NCBI RefSeq assembly: GCF_029215985.1
Contig: NZ_JAEMVC010000003.1
Coordinates: forward strand, 1 to 64,000
Length of the DNA stretch: 64,000 nucleotides
Reading direction: 5' to 3'
DNA from: Sulfurimonas sp. SAG-AH-194-C21
GTDB taxonomy: Bacteria > Campylobacterota > Campylobacteria > Campylobacterales > Sulfurimonadaceae
Under the pieces are notes generated by a model. It did no database searches and was not told the origin of the DNA. It worked only from the letters and a program-made list of their open reading frames with translations. Below are positions 31,636-41,447 of this stretch, in pieces. Each line of letters starts with the position of its first letter. The first letter of the stretch is position 1. The position numbers and the translations under genes were made by a program.

Positions 31636-32806
31636 ATTGATTGAAGTACAAACTGGAGTTTGTAGTGCGCAAGGTTTTTTCTCAGATGGAATAAGTGCGG
31701 GTTTAAAAGCTGACAATGCTAAAGATATGGCGTTTATCTATTCGCAAAAAGAGTGTGAAATCGCTTCAGTTTTTACAACAAACAAGATGACAGCAGCACC
31801 GATTAGACACTTTAGAGCAAAGGGTGAGTTTAAGACAAATTTTATTCTTATTAATGCTAAAAATGCGAATGCGATGACTGGTAAAGCGGGTATAAGTGAT
31901 ATAGACACTATACTAGGTACACTTCCAAAAGAGATAATAAATCCTGTTATGAGTTCAACTGGTGTAATAGGTGTTCGCTTACCTCAGGAAAAAATTATTA
32001 ATGGTGCAAAACTTTTTGACCTCAGTAAAAAAGAGCCCAATGCAGCAGCAAACGCCATAATGACTACAGATAGTTTCTCAAAACAAAAAGCTTTTAAAGT
32101 GGAACTTGAAGATGGCAGTAGTTTTAGTATTGGTGCGATGGCTAAGGGTGCAGGTATGATAAATCCTGCTATGGCCACTATGCTTTGTTTTATAACAACT
32201 GATGCCAAAGTAAGTAAGTTAGAGATGCAAGAGATTCTTGATGAAGTGACTATAATTACTTTTAATGCAGCGAGTGTAGATGGTGATACTTCTACAAATG
32301 ATACAGTTATGCTTTTAAGTAATGGTGTTTCAGAAACATATAATAAAGAAGCATTTAAAGAAGCACTGACAAAAATAATGCTCTTTTTAGCCCGTGAAAT
32401 GGTCAGAGATGGTGAGGGTGCTACGAAACTTGTAACATATAAGGTTACAGGTGCTGCAAATAATGCAGAAGCAGAGATAGTTGCTAAAGCACTCTCAAAT
32501 TCATTACTTGTAAAAACAGCCCTTTATGGAGAAGATCCAAACTGGGGAAGAATAGCATCAACAGTTGGTGCTAGTGGCGTTGAGGCTGATGAAGAGACAC
32601 TCAGTATCTCTTTTAACTCTCTTTGTGTTTACGAAAAAGGTACACTACTCTTTGATGATACAATGGAAATAGAAGCTTCAAAGATAATGAAACTTGATTC
32701 TTTTAGTATCTCTTGTGATTTAGGTTTAGGCTCGGGTGAGTTCACATCTTTTGGATGTGACTTAGGATATGAGTATGTTAAGATAAACGCGGACTATAGA
32801 ACTTAA
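31628..32806 (+). CDS. argJ: Glutamate N-acetyltransferase/amino-acid acetyltransferase
   Basis: A 392-residue enzyme moving acetyl from N-acetylornithine to glutamate in arginine synthesis. The self-cleavage site lies in KGAGMINPAMATMLCF, where the threonine of ATML becomes the nucleophile of the beta chain. Other family blocks: SSTGVIGVRLP, GDTSTNDT and GEDPNWGRI. Start TTG at 31628, inside the channel gene; a TTG three codons later is an alternative. Confidence 0.95.
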   Translation: MYKLIEVQTGVCSAQGFFSDGISAGLKADNAKDMAFIYSQKECEIASVFTTNKMTAAPIRHFRAKGEFKTNFILINAKNANAMTGKAGISDIDTILGTLPKEIINPVMSSTGVIGVRLPQEKIINGAKLFDLSKKEPNAAANAIMTTDSFSKQKAFKVELEDGSSFSIGAMAKGAGMINPAMATMLCFITTDAKVSKLEMQEILDEVTIITFNAASVDGDTSTNDTVMLLSNGVSETYNKEAFKEALTKIMLFLAREMVRDGEGATKLVTYKVTGAANNAEAEIVAKALSNSLLVKTALYGEDPNWGRIASTVGASGVEADEETLSISFNSLCVYEKGTLLFDDTMEIEASKIMKLDSFSISCDLGLGSGEFTSFGCDLGYEYVKINADYRT

Positions 32807-32811
32807 AAGTT

Positions 32812-34218
32812 TTATATCCGTGCAGGTAAAACTCCATTCCAGTAGAGTGGTTTTGCAGCGTACACATCATATATCCACCAGAGCCAACTAGGTTTACTTG
32901 CATCAAGGTAAGAGATGCTTGGGTTAAGACCTGAATAGTTAAACTCTACCATTACAACCTCTCCAAACCCAACTTTAATTGGGCAGACTGAATGTCCATC
33001 AAACTTCGCTTGTAACTCTTTTTTATTTATGACAGATTGTAGATTTTTGAGAACTATTTTAGCTTGATGTTGGGCAGATGGAATAGTTTTTCCAAGTGGT
33101 GTTCCACAGACATCTCCAATACCAAAGACATTTTCATACTTTATATGTTGGAGTGTCTCTTCATCAACCTCTAACCAGTCCTTAAACATACCCTCTTTTT
33201 TACAAAGAGGAGAATTAACTAATGCATCTGGTGCGGACATATGAGGTACAAGATGAAGAAAATCATACTTTACTTCAATGATGTCTCGTTTATCTTCTAT
33301 ACTTTCCCACTCTTTAAAGTCAGGATCCCATCCCTCTTTTATCTGATACTTATACTCATATGTTGCTATTTTATTTTTGACATCTATGGCAATGATATTA
33401 TGCTTATAGAGATTTTTGATAGTGTCGTATTTTTCTTGTGCTTTTTCAAGTGCTCCAGAGACAACTTTAGAACCAAAAAGTCTACTTGAGGTTGTTGAGT
33501 AGATATAGTTAGCTGAAAAACCATTCTTTTTGAGATAATCAGCACTCATATACATGATTTTTTGTGCAGTTGCTCCACACTTTAACATACCACTCGCTTT
33601 TACAAAAAGAACAGTCTGTTTTCTCTCTTTACTCGCTTCTTTTATCTCGTTTAACCATTTCCATGTTAGAGGACCACCCTCTGCGGTGCCCTTATCTGTA
33701 TCGTTGATATACACACTCGCTAGATTATTTGTTCCAATGTCTTCTTGAGTGAGACCTTTGATATACTCATAACGGTACTGTGTACCGGTTGCAACTATAA
33801 GATAGTCATAAGAGACTTTTTTATCATTGTCTGTTATTACTGCATTTTGCTCAGGTAAAAACTTTTCTACTTTCTCTTTTATCCAAGTAACACTTTTTGG
33901 GATAAAGTCTGCATTGTCTCTAGTTATTTCATCATTGTCAAAAATTCCAGTTGCAACATAGAGTTGTCCGGGTTGATAAAGGTGTATCTCATTTGGGGCG
34001 ATGATTGTTATATCTGGGTTTTGTATAGATTTGAGTAGAGTAGAGAGGATAATGATAGCACTACTACCCCCTCCAACAATAAGAATTTTTTTCTTTGTTA
34101 CACTTTTTTTTGGAGCTTCACCCCAATTTGCACTAAGAGCACTAGCTGTAACTATAGAAAGAGATGCTAGTTTTATCGCATTTCTTCGTGAGAGTATATT
34201 TTTAGTTTGCATAATCAT
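32812..34218 (-). CDS. sqr: Sulfide:quinone oxidoreductase-like flavoprotein, Tat-exported
   Basis: A 468-residue FAD protein. A twin-arginine signal (SRRNAIKLASLSIVTASALSA) suggests export to the periplasmic face. It has the dinucleotide motif ILIVGGGSSA, a second FAD site NVFGIGDVCGTPLGKT, VKASGMLKCGATAQKIMYMS resembling the active-site region of SQOR-type enzymes, and a C-terminal SCPIKVGFGEVVMVEF-type block (here HSVCPI). The C-terminus ends in tryptophan-rich YWNGVLPARI, a possible membrane-contact helix. Expected to oxidise sulfide to sulfur and reduce quinone. Related flavocytochrome c subunits are an alternative. It overlaps the carbonic-anhydrase-like gene by 17 bases. Confidence 0.8.
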   Translation of the reverse strand: MIMQTKNILSRRNAIKLASLSIVTASALSANWGEAPKKSVTKKKILIVGGGSSAIIILSTLLKSIQNPDITIIAPNEIHLYQPGQLYVATGIFDNDEITRDNADFIPKSVTWIKEKVEKFLPEQNAVITDNDKKVSYDYLIVATGTQYRYEYIKGLTQEDIGTNNLASVYINDTDKGTAEGGPLTWKWLNEIKEASKERKQTVLFVKASGMLKCGATAQKIMYMSADYLKKNGFSANYIYSTTSSRLFGSKVVSGALEKAQEKYDTIKNLYKHNIIAIDVKNKIATYEYKYQIKEGWDPDFKEWESIEDKRDIIEVKYDFLHLVPHMSAPDALVNSPLCKKEGMFKDWLEVDEETLQHIKYENVFGIGDVCGTPLGKTIPSAQHQAKIVLKNLQSVINKKELQAKFDGHSVCPIKVGFGEVVMVEFNYSGLNPSISYLDASKPSWLWWIYDVYAAKPLYWNGVLPARI

Positions 34219-34729
34219 TCTTAAAACTTACATAACGCAGTGCACCAGCATAAAGTTCAGCTACTTCAGCATCTGTTAATTCTCTTACTACTTTAGCAGG
34301 ACTTCCCATAATAAGTGAACGAGGAGGGAAAACTTTTCCTTTTGTTACAAGAGAAGATGCACCAACTATAGACTCTTTTCCGATAACTGCATTATCAAGG
34401 ATAGTCGCACTCATCCCGATAAGACAGGCATCTTCAATTGTACAACCATGAAGCATAACGCGGTGACCGATTGTGACATCACTGCCTATGATAGTAGGAC
34501 TTCCATCACTTCTATCTGCTTTTTTATGGTGGGTAATGTGTACCATACTTACATCTTGTATACTTGTTCTATCGCCAATAGTAATGTAGTGAACATCGCC
34601 ACGGACAACTGTTCCAAACCAGATAGAACAATCCTCTCCAATAGTTACATCACCTATAACATCCGCTGAGGGAGCTATCCAAGTGCCTTTTCCTATTTTT
34701 GGTGTGAAGTTTTTAAACTTATGTAACAT
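34202..34729 (-). CDS. Gamma carbonic anhydrase-like hexapeptide protein
   Basis: A 175-residue left-handed beta-helix protein with repeated I-G-x-x-(T/C)-x-I units (VIGDVTIGEDCSIWFG, TIIGSDVTIGHRVMLHG). Candidate zinc histidines are in MVHITHH and MLHGC. Belongs to the YrdA/CaiE-like gamma-carbonic-anhydrase family, whose members often lack strong activity. Downstream of ppk by three bases and overlapping the SQR-like gene, so expressed with both. Confidence 0.88.
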   Translation of the reverse strand: MLHKFKNFTPKIGKGTWIAPSADVIGDVTIGEDCSIWFGTVVRGDVHYITIGDRTSIQDVSMVHITHHKKADRSDGSPTIIGSDVTIGHRVMLHGCTIEDACLIGMSATILDNAVIGKESIVGASSLVTKGKVFPPRSLIMGSPAKVVRELTDAEVAELYAGALRYVSFKNDYAN

Positions 34730-34732
34730 ACT

Positions 34733-36835
34733 TTATTCCTTGATATCTGTAAAAATCTGAGTCGCTAAGTTGGCTGTATAACTAGTAGACTCTTTTTTAC
34801 TCGCTTTTACTATAGTATTGACATACTCTTCGAGATGTCTATGGTTGTGGATGATATTGTCTTCTTCACTTTTCACTTTAATATACGAGCCATCACTTTG
34901 CAGTTCATGTGAGAGTGTATTATCAGCACATTGGAGTTGTAAGATTTGTAGTATTTTATTCTTAGCAGTTTCATCTTTTATGGCAGTTAAAAGCTCTATT
35001 CTACGTACTAGGTTTCTAGGCATCCAATCTGCACTTGAAATATACACAGCAGATGCATCGTTTTTAAAGTAAAAAGTTCTAGGGTGTTCAAGATATTTTC
35101 CAAGTATAGAGATAACACGAATATTTTCACTTATACCTTCAAGTCCAGGTTTTAAACAGCAGATACCACGAACAATAAGATCTACTTTAACACCTGCTTG
35201 ACTTGCTTTATACAAGGCACGGATAACATCTTCATCAACTAAAGAGTTGACTTTTGCGATTATCTGACCATTTGTTCCTTGTCTTGTTTCATTATGAATG
35301 AGAGATAAAATTTTTGGTTTTATCTGAGAAGGTGCCATATAGAGTTCGTTGAGTTTTCCTTTTTTACTAAAACCAGTTAAAAAGTGAAAAAATCTCGTAA
35401 GGTCATTTGTAATTTCATCCTTACTTGTCATATACGACATATCTGTATAAATTTTTGCAGTTGCAGGGTTATAGTTTCCTGTCCCTAGGTGTGCATACTG
35501 TTTGAGTTTACCATTTTTTCTTCGCGTTACAAGTGTCGCTTTTGCATGAACCTTAAAACCTTTTATCCCGTAGATAACATGTGCACCAGATTTTTCAAGT
35601 GCTTTTGCCCAGATAAGGTTGTTCTCTTCATCAAAACGGGCTTTAAGTTCAACCATTACAGTTACTTGTTTCCCACTCTCACTTGCATTCATAAGTGCTT
35701 GAACTATAGGAGAATTTGTACCTGAACGATAGAGTGTCATTTTGATAGAAACAACATCAGGGTCCTTACTCGCCACTTGAATAAACTTCACAACAGGCTC
35801 AAAACTCTCATAAGGATGGTACATAAGCACATCTTGTTTCTCTAAAGTTGTAAATATGCTCTCAGTAGTGTCAAATGGTGGTAGGATTTTTGGTTTAAAA
35901 GGTGCTGCTAGTAGGTGTGCAAAGTTTTTATTGCTAACTATTTGCCACAGACTAGAAAGGTTTAGATATGTGTGAAATTTATAAATATCATCCTTATAAA
36001 CATTTGTATGGCGATTAAAAAAATTGATAATTTCATCATCGGCATTTGAGCCCACTTCAAGACGAACCATCTCACCTTTACGGCGAAGTTTTAGTCCCTC
36101 TTCAAGAATTTCCATAAAGTCATCAGCTTCTTCTTCTTCAATGGCAATATCTGCGTTTCTAGTAACTCTAAACGCAGCATACTTTAGAAGTGTAAACCCT
36201 GGAAAAAGATCTTCGACATGCTGTGCGACAAGCGACTCAATAGGAATATATGTTCCATTTTCAAGTTCCACAAAGCGCTCTAAAACACGAGGTACTCGAA
36301 TAAGACCAAAACGCTCTATAGACTCATCATCAAGATCTTGGAGTTTAACGATAAGACCAAAACTAAGATTGTTTAGATGTGGAAAGGGATGCGTTGAGTC
36401 GATAGCAATAGGAATAATAACAGGATAAATATTTTCATTAAAAAACTGGTTGAGTTTATGCTTCTCTTGTATGTTTACTTCATCATAACTCTTCACACAG
36501 ACACTCTCATCTTCAAGTTTTTTGAGTATTTCTGTACGACAGTGCTCAACGACTTGCTGTTCTTGGTGTAAATATGAACGAATTTCACGGAGTTGTTGCA
36601 GAGGTGTTAGTTTGTCAGCACCAGAAACTATGATTCCAGCAGAAAAAAGTTTTTTTAAACCAGCCACACGAATCATATAAAACTCATCTAAATTTGTTCC
36701 ATAAATAGCGAGAAATTTTAAACGTTCAAGAAGTGGAAGAGACTCATCTTGTGCTTGTTTTAAAACACGAGTGTTAAATTGTAACCATGATAGCTCACGA
36801 TTGTTATAAAGATTTGGATTTTTAAGATTTAGCAT
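34733..36835 (-). CDS. ppk: Polyphosphate kinase 1
   Basis: A 700-residue enzyme that makes polyphosphate from ATP. The N-terminal domain starts NNRELSWLQFNTRVL; the catalytic part has YHPYESFEPVVKFI, the phosphorylated histidine in GFKVHAKATLVTRR, and YAHLGTGNYNP. The C-terminal domain has the VDEDVIRALYKASQAGVKVDLIVRG repeat. Normal length. A TATAAT box lies 35 bases upstream. Confidence 0.97.
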   Translation of the reverse strand: MLNLKNPNLYNNRELSWLQFNTRVLKQAQDESLPLLERLKFLAIYGTNLDEFYMIRVAGLKKLFSAGIIVSGADKLTPLQQLREIRSYLHQEQQVVEHCRTEILKKLEDESVCVKSYDEVNIQEKHKLNQFFNENIYPVIIPIAIDSTHPFPHLNNLSFGLIVKLQDLDDESIERFGLIRVPRVLERFVELENGTYIPIESLVAQHVEDLFPGFTLLKYAAFRVTRNADIAIEEEEADDFMEILEEGLKLRRKGEMVRLEVGSNADDEIINFFNRHTNVYKDDIYKFHTYLNLSSLWQIVSNKNFAHLLAAPFKPKILPPFDTTESIFTTLEKQDVLMYHPYESFEPVVKFIQVASKDPDVVSIKMTLYRSGTNSPIVQALMNASESGKQVTVMVELKARFDEENNLIWAKALEKSGAHVIYGIKGFKVHAKATLVTRRKNGKLKQYAHLGTGNYNPATAKIYTDMSYMTSKDEITNDLTRFFHFLTGFSKKGKLNELYMAPSQIKPKILSLIHNETRQGTNGQIIAKVNSLVDEDVIRALYKASQAGVKVDLIVRGICCLKPGLEGISENIRVISILGKYLEHPRTFYFKNDASAVYISSADWMPRNLVRRIELLTAIKDETAKNKILQILQLQCADNTLSHELQSDGSYIKVKSEEDNIIHNHRHLEEYVNTIVKASKKESTSYTANLATQIFTDIKE

Positions 36836-36869
36836 GAAAAATAGACCTATAAAGTAGTTTGTTTAATGT

Positions 36870-36875
36870 ATTATA
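36870..36875 (-). promoter_or_regulatory. -10 box of ppk
   Basis: TATAAT on the minus strand, 35 bases from the ppk ATG, in the gap between lnt and ppk. Confidence 0.5.
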
Positions 36876-36925
36876 GCGAATTTTAACATTAGCATAATAT
36901 TTTTGATTCAAAGGAGTCGGAAAAC

Positions 36926-38134
36926 CTAATGAATAATACCTGTTCCCTTGTAGTTAGCACTATGAAAAATAGTTACATGATTTTTACGAGCATAGTACTT
37001 TAAAAGTAGGTTTTGTAGTGTTGACTCTATAGATGGGGCGAACCAGGCATTGTTACTTGTAGCTATAAGAAATTCAACTTCTCCCTCATATATTTCTTGA
37101 CATGTTGCCTCATAACAGATGGCGTTACGAAACTTTACTCCTTTAATGAGAAAATCAGTGGGGGCATCTGCTGTAACAAAATCACTAGCACCACTAAAAA
37201 AAGTTTTATTTATAATGTCTTGTGCAAATTTTGGAAGGGGAATATACTCTCCAAAAGGAACGAGTACAAGCTTTTTAGCCACTTTATACTCTCCATCTTG
37301 AAATAAATATGTTACATTATAGTTATGATTATTCTCTTTTAGTAAAGATCCTACAATAATACTGATTTTTTTAGAATAGACTAAAAGTTTTTGTACAAGT
37401 GCTGGATTATGGTTCATATAGAGTGGGAAAACTGATTCTGGAAATACTATGAGTTCATACTTCTCCTCTATGGCAGTATTGATTCTCGAAAAAATCATGT
37501 TGAGAGTAGGTTTATAGGCTTCTCTTGTCCATTTGTATTCTTGTTTTATGTCTGTAGAAATTAGTTTTATTTTTAGTGGTGCATCTTTTTGGACTGTTTG
37601 AGAGAAATTAAATGCACTAAGTAAAAGTATTAGAGGAAGATATCTATATGTTTTATTTTCTATCAGTGCTGGAAGAGAGAGCGATAATAAAACAAGTGCA
37701 AGTTGGTATTTAAAAATACCAATATAAGTCTCTACAAACACTAACTCAATCTGTAACCAGTTCCAGTCAAAAGGTTCAATAAAACTCAGACCAAAAAGTA
37801 AAATAGCACGGATGTAGGCTTTCTCTGTAAAGAAAAGAGGAAGAAAAAAAAGTAGATAAATAAAACCAAAGGCGAGGGTGATGATGGGAGTCATATATCC
37901 AACACCCTGATACTCAAAACTATATCCAATCCAGTAAAACCATAATATTCCTATACTTCCTCCCGCAACTAAGATAGCTTTTTTTGGAATATAGAGAAAA
38001 AGTGCTAAGGAAGAGAGTGCAAAAAGAGTGTTGAGAAGTCTGTTTGTAAGAGAAAAAAAGTCTAAATAGATAAAAGCACTAAAGCATATTGCAGTGAGTA
38101 GACCTAAAGAAATAGTTTGTGTTATCTTGTTCAT
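36926..38134 (-). CDS. lnt: Apolipoprotein N-acyltransferase
   Basis: A 402-residue protein with about six N-terminal membrane helices and a periplasmic nitrilase domain. The Glu-Lys-Cys triad is visible: VFPESVFPLYM, LVPFGEYIPLPKF and NAICYEATCQE. It adds the third acyl chain to lipoproteins. It is shorter than the E. coli enzyme (about 510) and ends soon after HSANYKGTGIIH, as expected for the compact Campylobacterota form, lacking the last membrane helix. Divergent from yajC. Confidence 0.88.
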   Translation of the reverse strand: MNKITQTISLGLLTAICFSAFIYLDFFSLTNRLLNTLFALSSLALFLYIPKKAILVAGGSIGILWFYWIGYSFEYQGVGYMTPIITLAFGFIYLLFFLPLFFTEKAYIRAILLFGLSFIEPFDWNWLQIELVFVETYIGIFKYQLALVLLSLSLPALIENKTYRYLPLILLLSAFNFSQTVQKDAPLKIKLISTDIKQEYKWTREAYKPTLNMIFSRINTAIEEKYELIVFPESVFPLYMNHNPALVQKLLVYSKKISIIVGSLLKENNHNYNVTYLFQDGEYKVAKKLVLVPFGEYIPLPKFAQDIINKTFFSGASDFVTADAPTDFLIKGVKFRNAICYEATCQEIYEGEVEFLIATSNNAWFAPSIESTLQNLLLKYYARKNHVTIFHSANYKGTGIIH

Positions 38135-38178
38135 AGTGAAATTGTACTCAATTTAAGAGCCCTTTAGTATAAGTTTTG

Positions 38179-38184
38179 TATAAT
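38179..38184 (+). promoter_or_regulatory. -10 box of the yajC-secD-secF operon
   Basis: TATAAT preceded by TTTTG, 36 bases before the yajC start, on the opposite strand to lnt. Confidence 0.55.
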
Positions 38185-38219
38185 CGCTGCAATTTTACTA
38201 AACACAAGGAACCACTCAC

Positions 38220-38486
38220 ATGGATATAATCTCTCAAATCTTACCTTTCGTCTTTTTAATTGCAGTTATGTATTTTGTAATTATTCGCCCACAACAAAAT
38301 GAAGCTAAAGCTAAAAAAGCTATGCTTGAAGCACTTAAAAAAGGTGATAAAGTTATCACTACAAGTGGTTTTATCGTTGTTGTTCACAAGGTTGAAGAGA
38401 ATTTCTTAAGTGTTAAACTTAATGATGACACAATCACTAAAATGACTAAAGACGCAGTAGCGAAGAAGTTCGAGGATGAAGCTTAA
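38220..38486 (+). CDS. yajC: Preprotein translocase subunit YajC
   Basis: An 88-residue protein with one N-terminal membrane helix (ILPFVFLIAVMYFVII), then the family signature RPQQNEAKAKKAMLEALKKGDKVITTSGF. Part of the SecDF-YajC complex. Its last codons overlap the secD start by 11 bases. Confidence 0.95.
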   Translation: MDIISQILPFVFLIAVMYFVIIRPQQNEAKAKKAMLEALKKGDKVITTSGFIVVVHKVEENFLSVKLNDDTITKMTKDAVAKKFEDEA

Positions 38487-40041
38487 TTATCGCATAGTCA
38501 TTTTCGCATTAGCGATAATTTTTGGTATTAGTTTTTCATTGCCGTCTCTTACTCAAAGTGAAGATGGTAAAAAGATAACTTTAGGTCTTGACCTTCAAGG
38601 TGGGCTTCATATGCTTCTTGGTGTAAAAACTGAAGAGGCAACAAAGTCTCGCATCAAGTCTATTACTGCAAGTATCAAACACTTCTCAGATAGAAACGAC
38701 ATCTTAATCGATGGTCTTTCATTTAATGAAAATGAGATTAGCTTTGAAGTTTTAGATGAAGATGAACTCTCTAAGTTTGACGAGTTTTTTCAAGATATAG
38801 AAGGTATAGAAGTTATTAAAAACAGAACTTCTATTTCACTCTCTTTAACTCCTGAGGAAATTATCAAAACTGAAAAAGAGGCTATAAGTCAGGCTATTGA
38901 AACTATACGTAATCGTCTTGATCAATTTGGACTCTCTGAGCCAGTAGTTGCACGTCAAGGCGAGGAAAAAATCCTTGTACAACTTGCAGGTATAAAAACA
39001 CAAGAAGAAGAACAGCGTGCTCGTGAGCTAATATCTCGTGCTGCAAAGCTTGAACTTATGGCTGTGGATGAAGATAGAAGTGCTCGTGTGTATAATATGA
39101 GTGATTCTGACGCCGCTGAGTATGGTGATATCATTTTAACTGATGCAAAAGATGCTTCTATTAAGTATCTTGTTCGTGAGATTCCTATCTTAGATGGTGG
39201 AATGTTAACTGACGCAAGTATGGGTTTTGATCAAAACAATCGTCCACTTATTAACTTTAAGTTAAATGCAGAGGGCGCTGAGATATTTGGTGATTTTACT
39301 GGTCGTAGTGTTGGTAAGCGTTTAGCTGTTGTTTTAGATGGAAGAGTGTACTCTGCTCCAAACATAAACGAGAGAATCGGTGGTGGTTCTGGACAAATTT
39401 CTGGTAACTATACTGTTATGGAAGCAAAAGATTTATCTATTGCTCTTCGTTCAGGTGCACTACTCGCTCCTATATATATGATGGAAAAACGTTCAGTTGG
39501 ACCAAGTTTAGGAGCTGACAGTATTAAAGCTTCACTTGTAGCACTTATCGGTGGTTTTGTTTTAGTTATCATTTTTATGATGGTGTATTACCGTTTAGCA
39601 GGTGTTATAGCAAACATTGCACTTATCGCAAACTTGTTTATCCTTTTAGCTGTTATGTCTCTTTTTGGAGCAACTTTAACACTTCCAGGAATGGCGGGAA
39701 TCGTTTTAACTGTTGGTATGGCAGTTGATGCAAATGTTATCATCTCTGAGCGTATTCGTGAGCTTATTTATGAAGGTAAGTCTATGCATAAAGCTATAGA
39801 AGAAGGGTATGCAAATGCGATGCGCGCAATTTTAGATGCGAACATTACAACTCTTATCGCTTCTGTAGTTTTATATGCGTATGGAACTGGTGCTATTAAA
39901 GGTTTTGCTATCACTATGAGTATCGGTATTTTAGCTTCAATGCTTACAGCAATACTTGGAACACATGGTGTGTATCAAATGCTAGAGTCAAGAATAACTA
40001 AAAGTAAAAATAACAAACTTTGGTTTGGGATTAAGGGGTAG
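38476..40041 (+). CDS. secD: Protein translocase subunit SecD
   Basis: A 521-residue membrane protein using the proton gradient to pull exported proteins. N-terminal helix, DLQGGLHMLLGV, a large periplasmic part with IRNRLDQFGLSEPVV, and the C-terminal five-helix block with TLPGMAGIVLTVGMAVDANVIISERIRE, including the conserved aspartate of TM4. Two bases separate it from secF. Confidence 0.97.
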   Translation: MKLNYRIVIFALAIIFGISFSLPSLTQSEDGKKITLGLDLQGGLHMLLGVKTEEATKSRIKSITASIKHFSDRNDILIDGLSFNENEISFEVLDEDELSKFDEFFQDIEGIEVIKNRTSISLSLTPEEIIKTEKEAISQAIETIRNRLDQFGLSEPVVARQGEEKILVQLAGIKTQEEEQRARELISRAAKLELMAVDEDRSARVYNMSDSDAAEYGDIILTDAKDASIKYLVREIPILDGGMLTDASMGFDQNNRPLINFKLNAEGAEIFGDFTGRSVGKRLAVVLDGRVYSAPNINERIGGGSGQISGNYTVMEAKDLSIALRSGALLAPIYMMEKRSVGPSLGADSIKASLVALIGGFVLVIIFMMVYYRLAGVIANIALIANLFILLAVMSLFGATLTLPGMAGIVLTVGMAVDANVIISERIRELIYEGKSMHKAIEEGYANAMRAILDANITTLIASVVLYAYGTGAIKGFAITMSIGILASMLTAILGTHGVYQMLESRITKSKNNKLWFGIKG

Positions 40042-40043
40042 AG

Positions 40044-41015
40044 ATGGAATTTTTTAGATATACAAGAACTTTCAACTTTATGGGTAAGTCAAAGTTAGCA
40101 ATGATTCTCTCCGTTATAGTCGTGCTAGCTTCGTATGCTATTTTAGTAACGAAAGGTCTTAACTACGGTGTAGACTTTGCTGGTGGAACAGTTGTTCAGG
40201 TTAAGTATGAGACAACGGCACCAATAAAAGAGATGCGAGCAGCACTCAAAGGTAATCCACTTTTTGCATCTGCAACTATAAGTGAGTTTGGTAGTCCTGA
40301 TGAAGTTGTGATTCGTATGAAAACAAGTAGTGGTAACATTACAACTGACATCGGCGATGAGACTAGGTTAGCACTTAAAGGTACAGGAACATTTAAAGTT
40401 CGCCGTGTAGATATCGTAGGTCCAACAGTTGGTGCTGAGCTAAAAGAAAAAGGTATAATGTCCTTATTTCTAGCAGTGTTTGGAATCCTCGTATATGTTG
40501 CTTTTAGATTTGAGTGGCGTTTCGCTGTTGCTTCTATTGTGGCACTTATACATGATGTGAGTATCGCATTAGGTATGGTGGCACTATTTGGCATAGATGT
40601 TAACCTTGATGTTCTTGCGGGTCTTTTAACGATTTTAGGGTATTCATTAAATGATACTATTATCGTTTTTGACCGTATTCGTGAGGGTGTAACTAAGGGG
40701 CGTAATACTGAACTTGGTGAGATTATTAACGAGTCAGTAACGAGAACACTCGCTCGTACAACACTTACTTCACTGACAACTTTCTTTGTTGTGTTTACAC
40801 TCTTTATGTTTGGTGGAGAGATAATCCATCCCTTTGCGTTTACATTACTTGTGGGTGTTGTAGTTGGAACATACTCTTCAGTGTTTGTAGCAAGTCCTAT
40901 TTTACTATGGTTTGGGTTTGATGTTAAAAACTACCATGTAAAACTAGCAGGTAAAGCAAAACGCGAAGCAGAGAAACAAAAAATGCGTGATCAGTTTGAT
41001 GGCGGGATAGTTTAA
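40044..41015 (+). CDS. secF: Protein translocase subunit SecF
   Basis: A 323-residue partner of SecD. VDFAGGTVVQV near the N-terminus, VGPTVGAELKEKG before the second helix, and the signature LGYSLNDTIIVFDRIRE. Six membrane segments. Expressed with secD and followed by a small membrane gene at the same place as in Helicobacter. Confidence 0.96.
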   Translation: MEFFRYTRTFNFMGKSKLAMILSVIVVLASYAILVTKGLNYGVDFAGGTVVQVKYETTAPIKEMRAALKGNPLFASATISEFGSPDEVVIRMKTSSGNITTDIGDETRLALKGTGTFKVRRVDIVGPTVGAELKEKGIMSLFLAVFGILVYVAFRFEWRFAVASIVALIHDVSIALGMVALFGIDVNLDVLAGLLTILGYSLNDTIIVFDRIREGVTKGRNTELGEIINESVTRTLARTTLTSLTTFFVVFTLFMFGGEIIHPFAFTLLVGVVVGTYSSVFVASPILLWFGFDVKNYHVKLAGKAKREAEKQKMRDQFDGGIV

Positions 41016-41036
41016 AAATTAAAGGAGATTATCAAG

Positions 41037-41375
41037 ATGGATTGGGGTAAAGTAATATACGTATTTTTTTCATTGATGAGTTTAACATCAATAGCAGGGT
41101 TTTTGTATGAAAATACAGCAACATCACTTTTTATAGCGGCAAGTGTAAATCTTATTAGTACGATTTTAAAAATTGGTGTGAGAAACCTTCTCTCAGCAGA
41201 ACTTTTTGCATCATCTCTTGTAGCAGACCTGCACCTTATACCTGCGTTTATCTTTTTGGTAATCATCGGGGATGACAACTGGGCTATAGCACTCGCAATT
41301 GGTGCTTTAATCGCAAATATTTTTTCAATGGGACTTGTTTATATCGAAAGTTCAAAACAAAAAGAAGAGTATTAA
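41037..41375 (+). CDS. Small membrane protein of unknown function, conserved between secF and leuS
   Basis: A 112-residue protein with three hydrophobic segments (IYVFFSLMSLTSIAGFLY, LFIAASVNLISTILKI, LHLIPAFIFLVIIG). I recall a small uncharacterised gene at this position in other Campylobacterota (DUF6394-like), but cannot confirm the family. It could assist Sec translocation by location. AAGGAGA site upstream. Confidence 0.8.
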   Translation: MDWGKVIYVFFSLMSLTSIAGFLYENTATSLFIAASVNLISTILKIGVRNLLSAELFASSLVADLHLIPAFIFLVIIGDDNWAIALAIGALIANIFSMGLVYIESSKQKEEY

Positions 41376-41447
41376 ATCATTAGAGTTCTTAGTAGTTTTA
41401 CACTGCTAAGAATTTGTATGAATTAATATATTATAGGACTTATTACA

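Noticed and set aside
36926-38134. Lnt as a truncated gene
   Set aside because: It is about 100 residues shorter than the E. coli enzyme, but the catalytic triad is complete and compact versions are usual in this phylum.
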